Source: DAOTYX01 sp034434635 (GTDB lineage: Bacteria; Chloroflexota; Anaerolineae; B4-G1; DUEL01). Taken from it: a DNA stretch of 30,095 nucleotides. Shown here one piece after another: positions 1-6,703 of this stretch. The notes beneath the pieces were generated by a model, which had not been told where the DNA came from, made no database searches, and worked only from the letters and a program-made list of their open reading frames with translations. The DNA lies in assembly GCA_034434635.1 (NCBI GenBank), contig DAOTYX010000170.1, forward strand, positions 1 through 30,095, given 5' to 3'. Position numbers and translations under genes: made by a program. The stretch's first letter is position 1, and every line of letters begins with the position of its first letter.

Positions 1-276
1 GCGCCGGGGATCATCACCGGCATCGTCCTCAGCGTGGGGCGGGTGGTCAGCGAGACGGCGGTCTTTTACGTCACCCTCGGCGGCAGCCTGCGCGCTCCAT
101 CCTCGCTGCTGTCAGGCGGGCGGACGATGGCCCTGCACGTCTACTATCTGGCTATGGAAACCCGCGCTTTCGACAAGGCCATGGCCACCGGCGCGGTGTT
201 GATCGTGACGATGGTGCTGATCAACGCGGTGATCAACCTGCTCTCGCGCAAGTTGTCCGCTGGGATGAGAGGATAG
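1..276 (+). CDS. pstA: Phosphate ABC transporter permease PstA, C-terminal part (5' end outside window)
   Basis: Inner-membrane permease subunit of the high-affinity phosphate importer, pairing with PstC and energised by PstB. The reading frame is open from base 1 and ends at a TAG at 274-276, so only about the last 91 residues are present. They start inside the cytoplasmic loop/helix typical of binding-protein-dependent permeases (PGIITG), followed by a PstA-like SETAVFYVT stretch, the LSGGRTMALHVYYLA segment and a final hydrophobic helix ending in a basic tail. The gene stops one base before the pstB start, as expected for a pst operon. It differs clearly in sequence from the complete PstA at 3548-4393, so the window holds parts of two separate Pst operons. 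The identification is firm from motif and neighbour; nothing can be said about the missing part. Confidence 0.9.
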   Translation, partial: APGIITGIVLSVGRVVSETAVFYVTLGGSLRAPSSLLSGGRTMALHVYYLAMETRAFDKAMATGAVLIVTMVLINAVINLLSRKLSAGMRG

Positions 277-277
277 T

Positions 278-1039
278 ATGATCCGCATCGAGACGATAGA
301 TTACAGCCTGTTCTACCGGGACTTCCGCGCCCTGCGCCAGGTGACGATCCAGATCCCGGCCAATCAGATCACCGCGATCATCGGCCCGTCGGGGTGCGGC
401 AAGTCCACCTTCCTGCGCACCTTCAACCGCATGAACGACCTGATTCCTGGCGTGCGGACGGAGGGGAAGGTGCTGCTGGATGGGCAGGACATCTTCCAGA
501 TAGACGCGGTGGAACTGCGGCGGAAGGTGGGGATGGTCTTCCAGAAGCCGAACCCCTTCCCCAAGTCCATCTTCGACAACGTCGCCTACGGCCCACGGGC
601 GCATGGCCTGCACGATTCGGCCCGCCTGGCGGAGATCGTCGAGCGCAGCCTGCGCGACGCGGCGCTGTGGGACGAGGTCAAGGACAATCTGGGCAGGTCG
701 GCACTGGCGCTCTCCGGCGGGCAGCAGCAGCGGCTGTGCATCGCCCGCGCCCTGGCTGTCCAGCCAGAGGTGATCCTGATGGATGAGCCAGCGTCGGCGC
801 TCGATCCCATCGCCACGCTGCGCATCGAGGAGCTCATCCAGACGCTGAAAGAGAAGTACACCATCATCATCGTTACCCACAACATGCAGCAGGCGGCGCG
901 AGTATCCGACTACACCGCCTTTTTGATGATGGACGAGCAACGGGCCGGTTTTCTTGTAGAATACGGCCCGACCAGGGAGATATTCACCAACCCGAAGCAC
1001 AAGCAGACCGAAGAATACATCACCGGAAGGTTCGGATGA
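278..1039 (+). CDS. pstB: Phosphate ABC transporter ATPase PstB (first copy, canonical motifs)
   Basis: Cytoplasmic ATPase that drives phosphate uptake through PstC/PstA. The 253-aa length is usual for PstB. All ABC motifs are intact: Walker A GPSGCGKST near residues 36-44, Q-loop in MVFQKPNPFP, signature LSGGQQQR, Walker B VILMDEP followed by the D-loop SALDP, and the switch His in VTHNMQQ. The C-terminus ends with EYITGRFG, a typical PstB ending. The ATG lies one base after the pstA stop, so the two genes are translationally linked. This is the last gene of the upstream Pst operon; a separate promoter follows at 1108-1135. Compared with the two PstB copies at 4436 and 5202, this one has no altered active-site residue and is expected to work as a normal homodimer. 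Confidence 0.95.
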   Translation: MIRIETIDYSLFYRDFRALRQVTIQIPANQITAIIGPSGCGKSTFLRTFNRMNDLIPGVRTEGKVLLDGQDIFQIDAVELRRKVGMVFQKPNPFPKSIFDNVAYGPRAHGLHDSARLAEIVERSLRDAALWDEVKDNLGRSALALSGGQQQRLCIARALAVQPEVILMDEPASALDPIATLRIEELIQTLKEKYTIIIVTHNMQQAARVSDYTAFLMMDEQRAGFLVEYGPTREIFTNPKHKQTEEYITGRFG

Positions 1040-1107
1040 AGCATTCCGTAAGGACAGCGAGACCATCTCCAGACCCTCTTACGAGACGGCTTCAGGAGAC
1101 GGACGAC

Positions 1108-1135
1108 TTGACGCGCTCCGTGCATCGAGTACAAT
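1108..1135 (+). promoter_or_regulatory. Predicted sigma-70-type promoter of the second pst operon
   Basis: TTGACG (1108-1113) and TACAAT (1130-1135) are separated by 16 bp, close to the housekeeping consensus. The predicted transcript would start near 1142, only about ten bases before the pstS ATG at 1151, leaving almost no leader. The 111-bp gap between pstB and pstS shows no obvious hairpin terminator, so read-through from the first operon remains possible. I saw no clear Pho-box direct repeat. Confidence 0.6.
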
Positions 1136-1150
1136 CAGCCATGACTGCAT

Positions 1151-2077
1151 ATGGCTACACAGTCCCCGCGACCGACAACCCGGCTCCGGCTGTTGCTGAC
1201 CGTCAGTCTCCTGCTCCCGGTGCTTGGGGCGCAGTTCGCCTGCGCCTGGTCACGGCCTGCATCTGCCGAGACCACGCCAGCGCCCACGCACACCATCGTC
1301 AACATCGGCTCCGATACCCTGGTCAACCTGGCGCTGGCCTGGGCCGAGGCCTATATGGCAGAACACCCTGAAGTGCGCATCTCCGTCACCGGCGGCGGGA
1401 GCGGCACCGGCATCGCCGCGCTGATCAACGGCACCACCGACATCGCCAACGCCTCGCGCGAGATGAAGCCGGAGGAGATCGCCGCCGCAGAAGCCAACGG
1501 CATCACCCCGCGGGAGTTCATTGTCGCCCGCGACGCGATCGCCGTGGTCGTCCACCCGTCTAATCCGGTGGATGGACTCACCCTGCAGCAGATCTCCGAC
1601 ATCTACACCGGGCGGATCAGCAACTGGAGCCAGGTGGGAGGGGAAGACCGCCCCATCGTGCTTCTCTCCCGCGAGTCGAACTCTGGCACGTATGTCTACT
1701 TCCTGGAGAATGTCATCCGTCAGGGGAACCCGGAAAGCGATCTGCTCTTCTCGCCCGATACGCTGTTGATGCCCTCCTCGGAGGGGATCAGCACGGAGGT
1801 ACGCCAGAACCCCAACGCCATCGGTTACGATGGGCTGGGCTACGTAACGGCCGACCAGAAGGTGATCGCCGTGGCCCGCACCGCCGATGGCCCGTACGTG
1901 TTGCCATCGGTGGACACGGTCAACGATGGCTCCTACCCCATCGCCCGCCCGCTCTACATGTACACCGCTGGCGATCCGACGGGCGACGTCCGCGCCTATC
2001 TGGACTGGATATTGAGCGAGGGGCAGAGGATTGTGCCGGAGTTAGGGTTTGTGCCGCTGCGAGAGTCAGCGGATTAA
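1151..2077 (+). CDS. pstS: Periplasmic phosphate-binding protein PstS
   Basis: Extracytoplasmic receptor that delivers phosphate to PstC/PstA. The 308-aa product begins with a basic stretch and a hydrophobic segment (about residues 12-30), then a plausible signal peptidase site after SRPASA near residue 39. A Cys at 31 exists, but the preceding residues fit a lipobox poorly. The mature part has the PstS phosphate-loop pattern VTGGGSGTG, the ADIANAS-like TTDIANASRE stretch, the SRESNSGTY segment and a final IVPELGFVPL that is typical of the family. The ATG at 1151 has no strong Shine-Dalgarno and lies very close to the predicted transcription start. The last three sense codons and the TAA stop fall inside an inverted 9-bp repeat array (2067-2093), so the extreme C-terminus may have been altered by arrival of that repeat. 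pstC does not follow directly: a GxxExxY gene intervenes. Confidence 0.93.
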   Translation: MATQSPRPTTRLRLLLTVSLLLPVLGAQFACAWSRPASAETTPAPTHTIVNIGSDTLVNLALAWAEAYMAEHPEVRISVTGGGSGTGIAALINGTTDIANASREMKPEEIAAAEANGITPREFIVARDAIAVVVHPSNPVDGLTLQQISDIYTGRISNWSQVGGEDRPIVLLSRESNSGTYVYFLENVIRQGNPESDLLFSPDTLLMPSSEGISTEVRQNPNAIGYDGLGYVTADQKVIAVARTADGPYVLPSVDTVNDGSYPIARPLYMYTAGDPTGDVRAYLDWILSEGQRIVPELGFVPLRESAD

Positions 2078-2093
2078 GCAGATTGAGCGGATG
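2067..2093 (+). repeat. Left array of 9-bp repeats (inverse orientation), overlapping the pstS stop
   Basis: Three 9-bp units: a variant at 2067-2075, an exact AAGCAGATT at 2076-2084 (reverse complement of the unit at 2584-2655) and a variant at 2085-2093. Bases 2072-2088 are a perfect 17-bp inverted repeat of 2616-2632. Together with the right array it frames the GxxExxY gene. The pstS stop codon (2075-2077) lies inside it. Confidence 0.85.
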
Positions 2094-2117
2094 ATCCCAT
2101 CAACGGAGAAGACAACG

Positions 2118-2603
2118 ATGAACCAAGGGGAAGGATTTGCAGAGCGCGTTCAGCGTGAGTACGGAGAGCTAACCTACCGCATTATTGGAGCAGCAATGAG
2201 AGTACACAATGCACTGGGACCTGGCTTTCCCGAGTATCTCTACCAAAGGGCCCTGGCGGTGGAATTGGTCCGGCGCGGAATAAAGTGTGAGCGAGAGAAA
2301 CCGATCCAGGTGTTCTACGGAGATGCTGAACTCGGCATTTTCTATCTCGATTTCATGGTTGAGGACCGCGTGATCGTAGAACTGAAGGCGGTTGACCAAC
2401 TGACAGCCAATCACGAGCAGCAGGTGATCTCATATCTCACTGCCAGCGGCCGTGAGGTGGCCCTGTTGATCAACTTCGGCGCAGCCAGTCTCGCATACAA
2501 GCGCATCCTTCCTCCCCTCGCCGTCCAACACAGCGCAGCCTATCAGTCCCGTCGCGATGACTGGAAAGCAATGTCTTTAAATCAATCTGCCCAATTTGCT
2601 TAA
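2118..2603 (+). CDS. GxxExxY family protein (PD-(D/E)XK-like nuclease fold)
   Basis: Small protein of the GxxExxY family, whose members are predicted PD-(D/E)XK-type nucleases of unknown role. I chose ATG 2118 because GGAGAA lies 9-14 bases upstream and the protein then starts at the normal N-terminus; in-frame ATGs at 2049 and 2091 would overlap pstS or the repeat. The 161-aa product shows the naming motif as GFPEYLY after an RVHNALG helix, then a FYLDFMV strand followed by IVELKAV, matching the D...ExK catalytic layout, and HEQQVISYL. The REVALLINFG segment near the end is also typical. The final residues (about SLNQSAQFA) are encoded by the right 9-bp repeat array, so the native C-terminus probably ended slightly earlier. 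It splits pstS from pstC and has no evident role in phosphate uptake. It and its inverted flanks look like an inserted unit, but no transposase is present. Confidence 0.9.
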   Translation: MNQGEGFAERVQREYGELTYRIIGAAMRVHNALGPGFPEYLYQRALAVELVRRGIKCEREKPIQVFYGDAELGIFYLDFMVEDRVIVELKAVDQLTANHEQQVISYLTASGREVALLINFGAASLAYKRILPPLAVQHSAAYQSRRDDWKAMSLNQSAQFA

Positions 2604-2655
2604 TCTGCTTAATCTGCTCAATCTGCTTAATCTGCTTAATCTGCTTAATCTGCTG
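2584..2655 (+). repeat. Right array of eight 9-bp direct repeats (AATCTGCTT)
   Basis: Eight consecutive 9-bp units with no spacer; four are exact AATCTGCTT and four differ by one or two bases. The array begins inside the 3' end of the GxxExxY gene and ends 8 bp before the pstC ATG. Bases 2616-2632 are the exact reverse complement of 2072-2088. In RNA the two arrays could pair in several registers and close a loop containing the whole GxxExxY gene. Confidence 0.95.
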
Positions 2656-2663
2656 ACCATCCT

Positions 2664-3551
2664 ATGAACCGCTTTCGCTGGTCCGAGTTCCTCATCGAAA
2701 GCCTGGTGCGCATCGCGGGCTTCTCCAGCATCGGCTTTGTGCTGCTCATCTTCATTTTCTTGCTGCGAGAGGGGTTGCCAACCTTCAGCGAGGTTCCAGC
2801 CGAAAACCTCTTCGGCACACACTGGTACCCCACCTTCGGCCTGTTCGGCAGCCTGCCGTTGATCCTGGGCTCCCTCCTGGTGACGCTCACGGCGATTCTC
2901 ATCGCCTTGCCGTTGGGCGTCGCGACAGCGGTCTTCGTGCGCGAAGTAGCCCCAACCTGGATACGGGAACTCCTGAAGCCACTGATCGAGGTCCTGGCCG
3001 GCATTCCTTCCGTGGTGTTGGGCTTCTTCGGGATGACCTTTATCGCCCCCCTGGTGCGAGAGGTGCTTGGCGCACCCACCGGCCTGACCGCCTTCACGGG
3101 GGCGCTGGTGCTGGCCTACATGGCCCTACCCACCATCGTCAGTGTGGCTGAGGACGCTTTGGACGCGGTGCCCAAAGCGTATCGCGATGCCGGCCTGGCG
3201 ATGGGGGCCACCAAGTGGCAGACGATCTGGTACGTGGTGGTGCCGGCGGCCCGTTCGGGCATCGTCACGGCGGTGATGTTGGGCATGGGCCGGGCGATCG
3301 GCGAGACGATGGCGGTGATGATGGTCACCGGCAACGCTGCGCGTATGCCACTCACACTCGACTCGCTCTTCCGCCCCGTGCGGACGATGACCGCCACCAT
3401 CGCGGCGGAGATGGGCGAGGTGGCTCAGGGCAGCACGCACTACCACGCCCTGTTCGGCATCGGCATCTTCCTGTTCCTGATCACCTTCGTGATTAACCTG
3501 ACCGCCGCAGCCACCATCTTCAAGAAACGGCGCCGGGGAGGACTGCGATGA
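2664..3551 (+). CDS. pstC: Phosphate ABC transporter permease PstC
   Basis: Inner-membrane permease that forms the phosphate channel with PstA. The 295-aa length is normal. An N-terminal helix (about residues 20-37) is followed by a periplasmic loop containing NLFGTHWYPTFG, typical of PstC, then further hydrophobic helices. The cytoplasmic coupling loop appears as YRDAGLAMGATKWQT, and IGETMAVMMVTGNA is a characteristic PstC stretch. A basic tail (KKRRRGG) ends the protein. The stop overlaps the pstA start as ATGA (3548-3551), indicating translational coupling. Upstream, the 9-bp repeat array comes to within 8 bp of the ATG and no Shine-Dalgarno is visible, so the original ribosome-binding site may have been displaced by the inserted GxxExxY unit. 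Confidence 0.95.
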   Translation: MNRFRWSEFLIESLVRIAGFSSIGFVLLIFIFLLREGLPTFSEVPAENLFGTHWYPTFGLFGSLPLILGSLLVTLTAILIALPLGVATAVFVREVAPTWIRELLKPLIEVLAGIPSVVLGFFGMTFIAPLVREVLGAPTGLTAFTGALVLAYMALPTIVSVAEDALDAVPKAYRDAGLAMGATKWQTIWYVVVPAARSGIVTAVMLGMGRAIGETMAVMMVTGNAARMPLTLDSLFRPVRTMTATIAAEMGEVAQGSTHYHALFGIGIFLFLITFVINLTAAATIFKKRRRGGLR

Positions 3552-4393
3552 ACCGCCACCACGTCCAGCGCGCCGGGTTTATCTTGCTGGGGGCGATCTC
3601 CCTCATTGTCGTCATGCCGATCCTGCTCGTGGTGGGCAGTATCGTCGTGCGCGGAATCGGGGCGGTCAACTGGGAGTTCCTCACCGCCATGCCCCGCGAC
3701 GGGATGAAGGCCGGCGGCATCCTGCCCGCCATCGTCGGGACGTTGCTGCTGACCCTGGGCACAGCCCTGGTGGCCATCCCCATAGGCGTGGGCGGAGCCA
3801 TCTATCTTTCGGAGTACGCCCGCGACACCTGGCTCACCCGTACCATCCGCCTGGCGGTCATCAACCTGGCCGGCATCCCTTCGGTTGTCTACGGCCTGTT
3901 CGGCCTGGGCGTGTTCGTGCTCTTCCTGCAGTTCGGCACCTCCATACTGGCGGGCTCCCTCACCCTGGCGGTGATGACCCTGCCCATCATCATCAGCACG
4001 GCAGAGGAGGCGTTGCGCGCCGTACCCACCGAGTTCCGTACCGTCAGCGCCAGCCTGGGGGGCACCCGTTGGCAGGGAATTCGCTACATCGTGCTGCCGC
4101 AGGCATTGCCCGGTATCATCACTGGTATCATCCTCGGCCTGCTGCGCGCCGCAGGCGAGACCGCCCCCATCCTCTTCACTGCCGCCGCCTTCTTCCTGCC
4201 CCGTCTGCCCCATTCCATCTTCGATCCGGTGATGGCGCTGCCGTACCACCTCTACGTCATCAGCACGCAGGTGCCGGGAATGCCCCTGCGAGTCCAGTAC
4301 GGCACAGCCCTGGTGCTGTTGACACTGGTCCTATCATTGAACGTCCTGGCAGCGGCCATCCGCTCCCGCTTCCGACGGCGACGGCAGTGGTGA
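3548..4393 (+). CDS. pstA: Phosphate ABC transporter permease PstA
   Basis: Second permease subunit of the phosphate channel. The 281-aa protein has an N-terminal helix (about residues 10-35), the NWEFLT loop, repeated hydrophobic helices and a coupling loop FRTVSASLGGTRWQG followed by the conserved PGIITGIILG helix. The AAGETAPILFTAAAFFLP stretch matches the PstA family. A strongly basic tail (RSRFRRRRQW) ends the protein. It starts by ATGA overlap with pstC. After its stop there are 42 bp containing three 7-bp repeats before the next pstB, so coupling to pstB is looser than usual. It is not a recent copy of the partial PstA at 1-276: the segments around SETA/GETA and the loop after it differ. 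Confidence 0.95.
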   Translation: MNRHHVQRAGFILLGAISLIVVMPILLVVGSIVVRGIGAVNWEFLTAMPRDGMKAGGILPAIVGTLLLTLGTALVAIPIGVGGAIYLSEYARDTWLTRTIRLAVINLAGIPSVVYGLFGLGVFVLFLQFGTSILAGSLTLAVMTLPIIISTAEEALRAVPTEFRTVSASLGGTRWQGIRYIVLPQALPGIITGIILGLLRAAGETAPILFTAAAFFLPRLPHSIFDPVMALPYHLYVISTQVPGMPLRVQYGTALVLLTLVLSLNVLAAAIRSRFRRRRQW

Positions 4394-4407
4394 GGCCTGA
4401 TTCTTCG

Positions 4408-4433
4408 GGTTTCAGGTTTCAGGGTTTCAGGTT
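4408..4433 (+). repeat. Heptanucleotide repeat (GGTTTCA, three units)
   Basis: GGTTTCA at 4408-4414 and 4415-4421, then again at 4423-4429 after one extra G, followed by a partial unit. It fills nearly the whole gap between pstA and the next pstB and ends directly before the ATG at 4436, leaving no standard Shine-Dalgarno except G-rich repeat sequence. Confidence 0.85.
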
Positions 4434-4435
4434 GG

Positions 4436-5200
4436 ATGGAAGATAGAGCGGTCAAGATCCGCATCGAAGAAGTCTCCTACTTCTACGGGAGTCATCCCGC
4501 CCTGCAGGAGGTCACCCTCGACGTGCCTGCGCGGGCCATTACCGTTTTCTTCGGCCCCGCCGGCAGTGGCAAGACGACGCTCCTGCGGCTGATCAACCGT
4601 CTGAACGACCTGGTCGAAGGGACGAGGATGAAAGGGCGCATCCTGATCGACGGGCAGGACATCTACGCCCCCGGCACCGACCTGTCCGCCCTGCGCCGCC
4701 GGGTAGGCATGGTCTTTGCCCTGCCGCTCCCACTGCCAGGCACGGTGCGCAGCAACGTGGAGTACGGCCCACGCCTGGCAGGGGTACATGAGCGCGCCCG
4801 ATTGGACGAGATCGTGGAGCACAGTCTGACCCAGGCAGCGCTATGGGACGAGGTCAAAGACCGCCTCGACGAACCAGCCCTCGCCCTCTCCGGCGGCCAG
4901 CAACAACGGCTGTGCATCGCCCGCAGCCTGGCTCTGGAGCCGGAGGTGTTGCTGCTGGACGAGCCCACCTCAGGCCTCGATCCCATTTCCACTGGCAAGG
5001 TAGAGGAAAGTCTCTCCCGGCTCAAGGAGCAGTACACCATCGTCATCGTCCCGCACAGCATTCAGCAGGCGGCCCGTGTGGCCGACTACGCCGCCTTCTT
5101 CCTGGCCGGCCGTCTGATCGAGTACCAGCCGGGAAAGGACATCTTCACCACTCCGCGCCACAAGGAGACGGAGGATTATATCACCGGGCGGTTCGGGTGA
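4436..5200 (+). CDS. pstB: PstB-type phosphate ABC ATPase, second copy, with altered Q-loop
   Basis: ATPase of the phosphate transporter, 254 aa. Walker A is GPAGSGKTT (residues 40-48), the signature LSGGQQQR (151-158) is intact, Walker B is VLLLDEP with D-loop SGLDP, and the switch His is kept in a changed context (PHSIQ instead of THNMQ). The notable deviation is the Q-loop: PstB normally has VFQ-x-PNPFP, whereas this protein has VFALPLPLP, with Ala95 in place of the Gln that senses the gamma-phosphate/metal and contacts the permease. The C-terminus ETEDYITGRFG is standard. The next pstB starts two bases after its stop. The pattern suggests a partner subunit of the following PstB rather than a pseudogene, because the frame and other motifs are preserved. 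Confidence 0.92.
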   Translation: MEDRAVKIRIEEVSYFYGSHPALQEVTLDVPARAITVFFGPAGSGKTTLLRLINRLNDLVEGTRMKGRILIDGQDIYAPGTDLSALRRRVGMVFALPLPLPGTVRSNVEYGPRLAGVHERARLDEIVEHSLTQAALWDEVKDRLDEPALALSGGQQQRLCIARSLALEPEVLLLDEPTSGLDPISTGKVEESLSRLKEQYTIVIVPHSIQQAARVADYAAFFLAGRLIEYQPGKDIFTTPRHKETEDYITGRFG

Positions 5201-5201
5201 G

Positions 5202-5963
5202 ATGGACAGGATCAAGATCTCGGTCGAAGGGCTGAACTTCTATTACGGGGAGAAGCGTGCCCTGACGGACATCTCCATCCAGATACGGGATCAGCAGATC
5301 ACGGCCCTGATCGGACCGTCCGGCTGCGGAAAGTCCACCTTCCTGCGCTGCCTCAACCGCATGAACGACACCATCCCCGACACCCGCGTCGAGGGGCGGG
5401 TGTTGCTCGACGGTCAGGACATCAACAGCCCTGACACCGATGTGGTGATGCTGCGACAACGAGTGGGACTGGTCTTCCAGCGCCCCAACCCCTTCCCGCA
5501 GTCGGTCTTCGACAACGTGGCCTTCGGGCCACGGGTACTGGGGCTGGCCCGCAAGCGCGAGCACCTGACCGACATTGTCGAGGAAAGCCTGCGCAATGCC
5601 AGCCTGTGGGAAGAAGTGAAGGACAACCTGCGGCAAGATGCGTTGAATCTATCTCTGGGACAACAACAACGTCTGTGCATCGCCCGCGTCATCGCTGTCA
5701 AGCCCGAGGTCATCCTGATGGATGAGCCATGCTCCGCGCTCGACCCCATCGCCACACTGGAGATCGAGGACCTGATGCAACGGCTGAAGAAGCAGTACTG
5801 TATCGTCATTGTCACTCATAACATGCAACAGGCCGCGCGGGCTTCGGATTGGACCGGCTTCTTCTGGCTGGGAGAACTGGTGGAGTTCAGCCTCACCAAC
5901 AGCCTGTTTACCCACCCACAGAAGAAACGGACAGAGGATTACATCACCGGCCGGGCAGGATAA
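5202..5963 (+). CDS. pstB: PstB-type phosphate ABC ATPase, third copy, with altered signature motif
   Basis: ATPase of the phosphate transporter, 253 aa. Walker A GPSGCGKST, Q-loop VFQRPNPFP, Walker B VILMDEP with D-loop SALDP and switch THNMQQ are all canonical. The ABC signature reads LSLGQQQR (residues 150-157): the first Gly of LSGGQ is replaced by Leu152. The signature acts in trans on the ATP bound by the partner subunit, so this change would weaken the site whose Walker motifs belong to the other ATPase. The ATG is two bases after the previous pstB stop, giving tightly coupled expression at similar levels. It is followed by phoU 38 bp downstream. It is more similar to the first PstB (278-1039) than to its immediate neighbour in the Q-loop and switch regions. 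Confidence 0.93.
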   Translation: MDRIKISVEGLNFYYGEKRALTDISIQIRDQQITALIGPSGCGKSTFLRCLNRMNDTIPDTRVEGRVLLDGQDINSPDTDVVMLRQRVGLVFQRPNPFPQSVFDNVAFGPRVLGLARKREHLTDIVEESLRNASLWEEVKDNLRQDALNLSLGQQQRLCIARVIAVKPEVILMDEPCSALDPIATLEIEDLMQRLKKQYCIVIVTHNMQQAARASDWTGFFWLGELVEFSLTNSLFTHPQKKRTEDYITGRAG

Positions 5964-6001
5964 CTGAACAGGCCGCTGTGCTGGGGAAGGAGGAAGGAAT
6001 T

Positions 6002-6703
6002 ATGCCACGAGACACCTTTGATCGGGAACTGCAGTATCTTCAGGACGAGATGCTGGTTCTAGGCAGCATGGTGGAGGATGCCGTCAGCGAGTGCGTGGAA
6101 CTGTTGCGGCGACGGGACCTGGAGGGTTCGCGCCGGCTGATCGCCCGCGACCATGCCATCAATGAGCGTCGCTTTGCCATCGAGAATGACACGCTGGCGC
6201 TCATCGCCACGCAGCAACCGATGGCCGGCGACCTGCGCACGTTGGCCTCTATTCTGGAGATCACGACGGAGTTGGAGCGTATTGGTGACTATGCGAAAGG
6301 GATAGCCCGCGTCAACCTGATGATCGGTGAAGAACCACTGATCAAGCCCCTCATAGACATCCCGCGCATGGCCGAAAAGGTGCGCAGCATGCTCCACCGC
6401 GCCCTCGAAGCCTTCGTCCGCCGCGACGTGGAACTGGCCCGCGCCATCCCCAAAGAGGACAACGAAGTGGACAGCCTCTACAACCAGGTCTACCGCGAAC
6501 TGCTGACCTACATCCTCGCCGATCCCAAGAACATCGAACAGGCCAACCACCTGCTGTGGGTGGCCCACAACCTGGAACGCTCCGCCGACCGGGTGATCAA
6601 CATCTGCGAGCGGGTGATCTTCACCGTAACGGGCCAACTGATGGAAATGGACACGAAGGAAAACGAGGAGGAGGAACCGCCAGCGGTCCACTCCATCAAC
6701 TAA
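6002..6703 (+). CDS. phoU: Phosphate-signalling complex protein PhoU
   Basis: Cytoplasmic PhoU, which restrains phosphate uptake and PHO signalling through PstB and a sensor kinase in characterised bacteria. I set the start at ATG 6002 because a strong purine-rich Shine-Dalgarno (GGAGGAAGG) lies just upstream and the N-terminus then matches the family; the frame is open further upstream but overlaps pstB. The 233-aa product consists of two PhoU repeats of helical hairpins: the first has the E-ErIGDYAKGIA-like motif (ELERIGDYAKGIARV), the second ends with HNLERSADRVINICERV. These E/D-xxxD motifs are the metal-binding signature. The C-terminus is very acidic. It is the last gene of the operon and its stop overlaps the stop of the convergent SEDS gene by 4 bp, leaving no room for a terminator between them. 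No PhoR/PhoB pair is in the window. Confidence 0.95.
   Translation: MPRDTFDRELQYLQDEMLVLGSMVEDAVSECVELLRRRDLEGSRRLIARDHAINERRFAIENDTLALIATQQPMAGDLRTLASILEITTELERIGDYAKGIARVNLMIGEEPLIKPLIDIPRMAEKVRSMLHRALEAFVRRDVELARAIPKEDNEVDSLYNQVYRELLTYILADPKNIEQANHLLWVAHNLERSADRVINICERVIFTVTGQLMEMDTKENEEEEPPAVHSIN

Noticed and set aside
1036..1371. Plus-strand open frame overlapping the pstB end and the pstS start
   Set aside because: It overlaps the signal-peptide region of pstS in another frame and covers the promoter; no family resemblance.
2049..2117. Earlier start codons (2049, 2091) for the GxxExxY gene
   Set aside because: They would overlap pstS or lie in the repeat array and lack a ribosome-binding site; ATG 2118 has GGAGAA at suitable distance.
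2584..2655. Possible CRISPR array
   Set aside because: Units are 9 bp and contiguous without spacers; no cas genes are present. The same applies to the 7-bp arrays at 20357 and 24805.
4436..5200. Pseudogene status for the second PstB because of its altered Q-loop
   Set aside because: The frame is intact, all other motifs are preserved and the gene is tightly coupled to its neighbour; the change fits a specialised subunit better.
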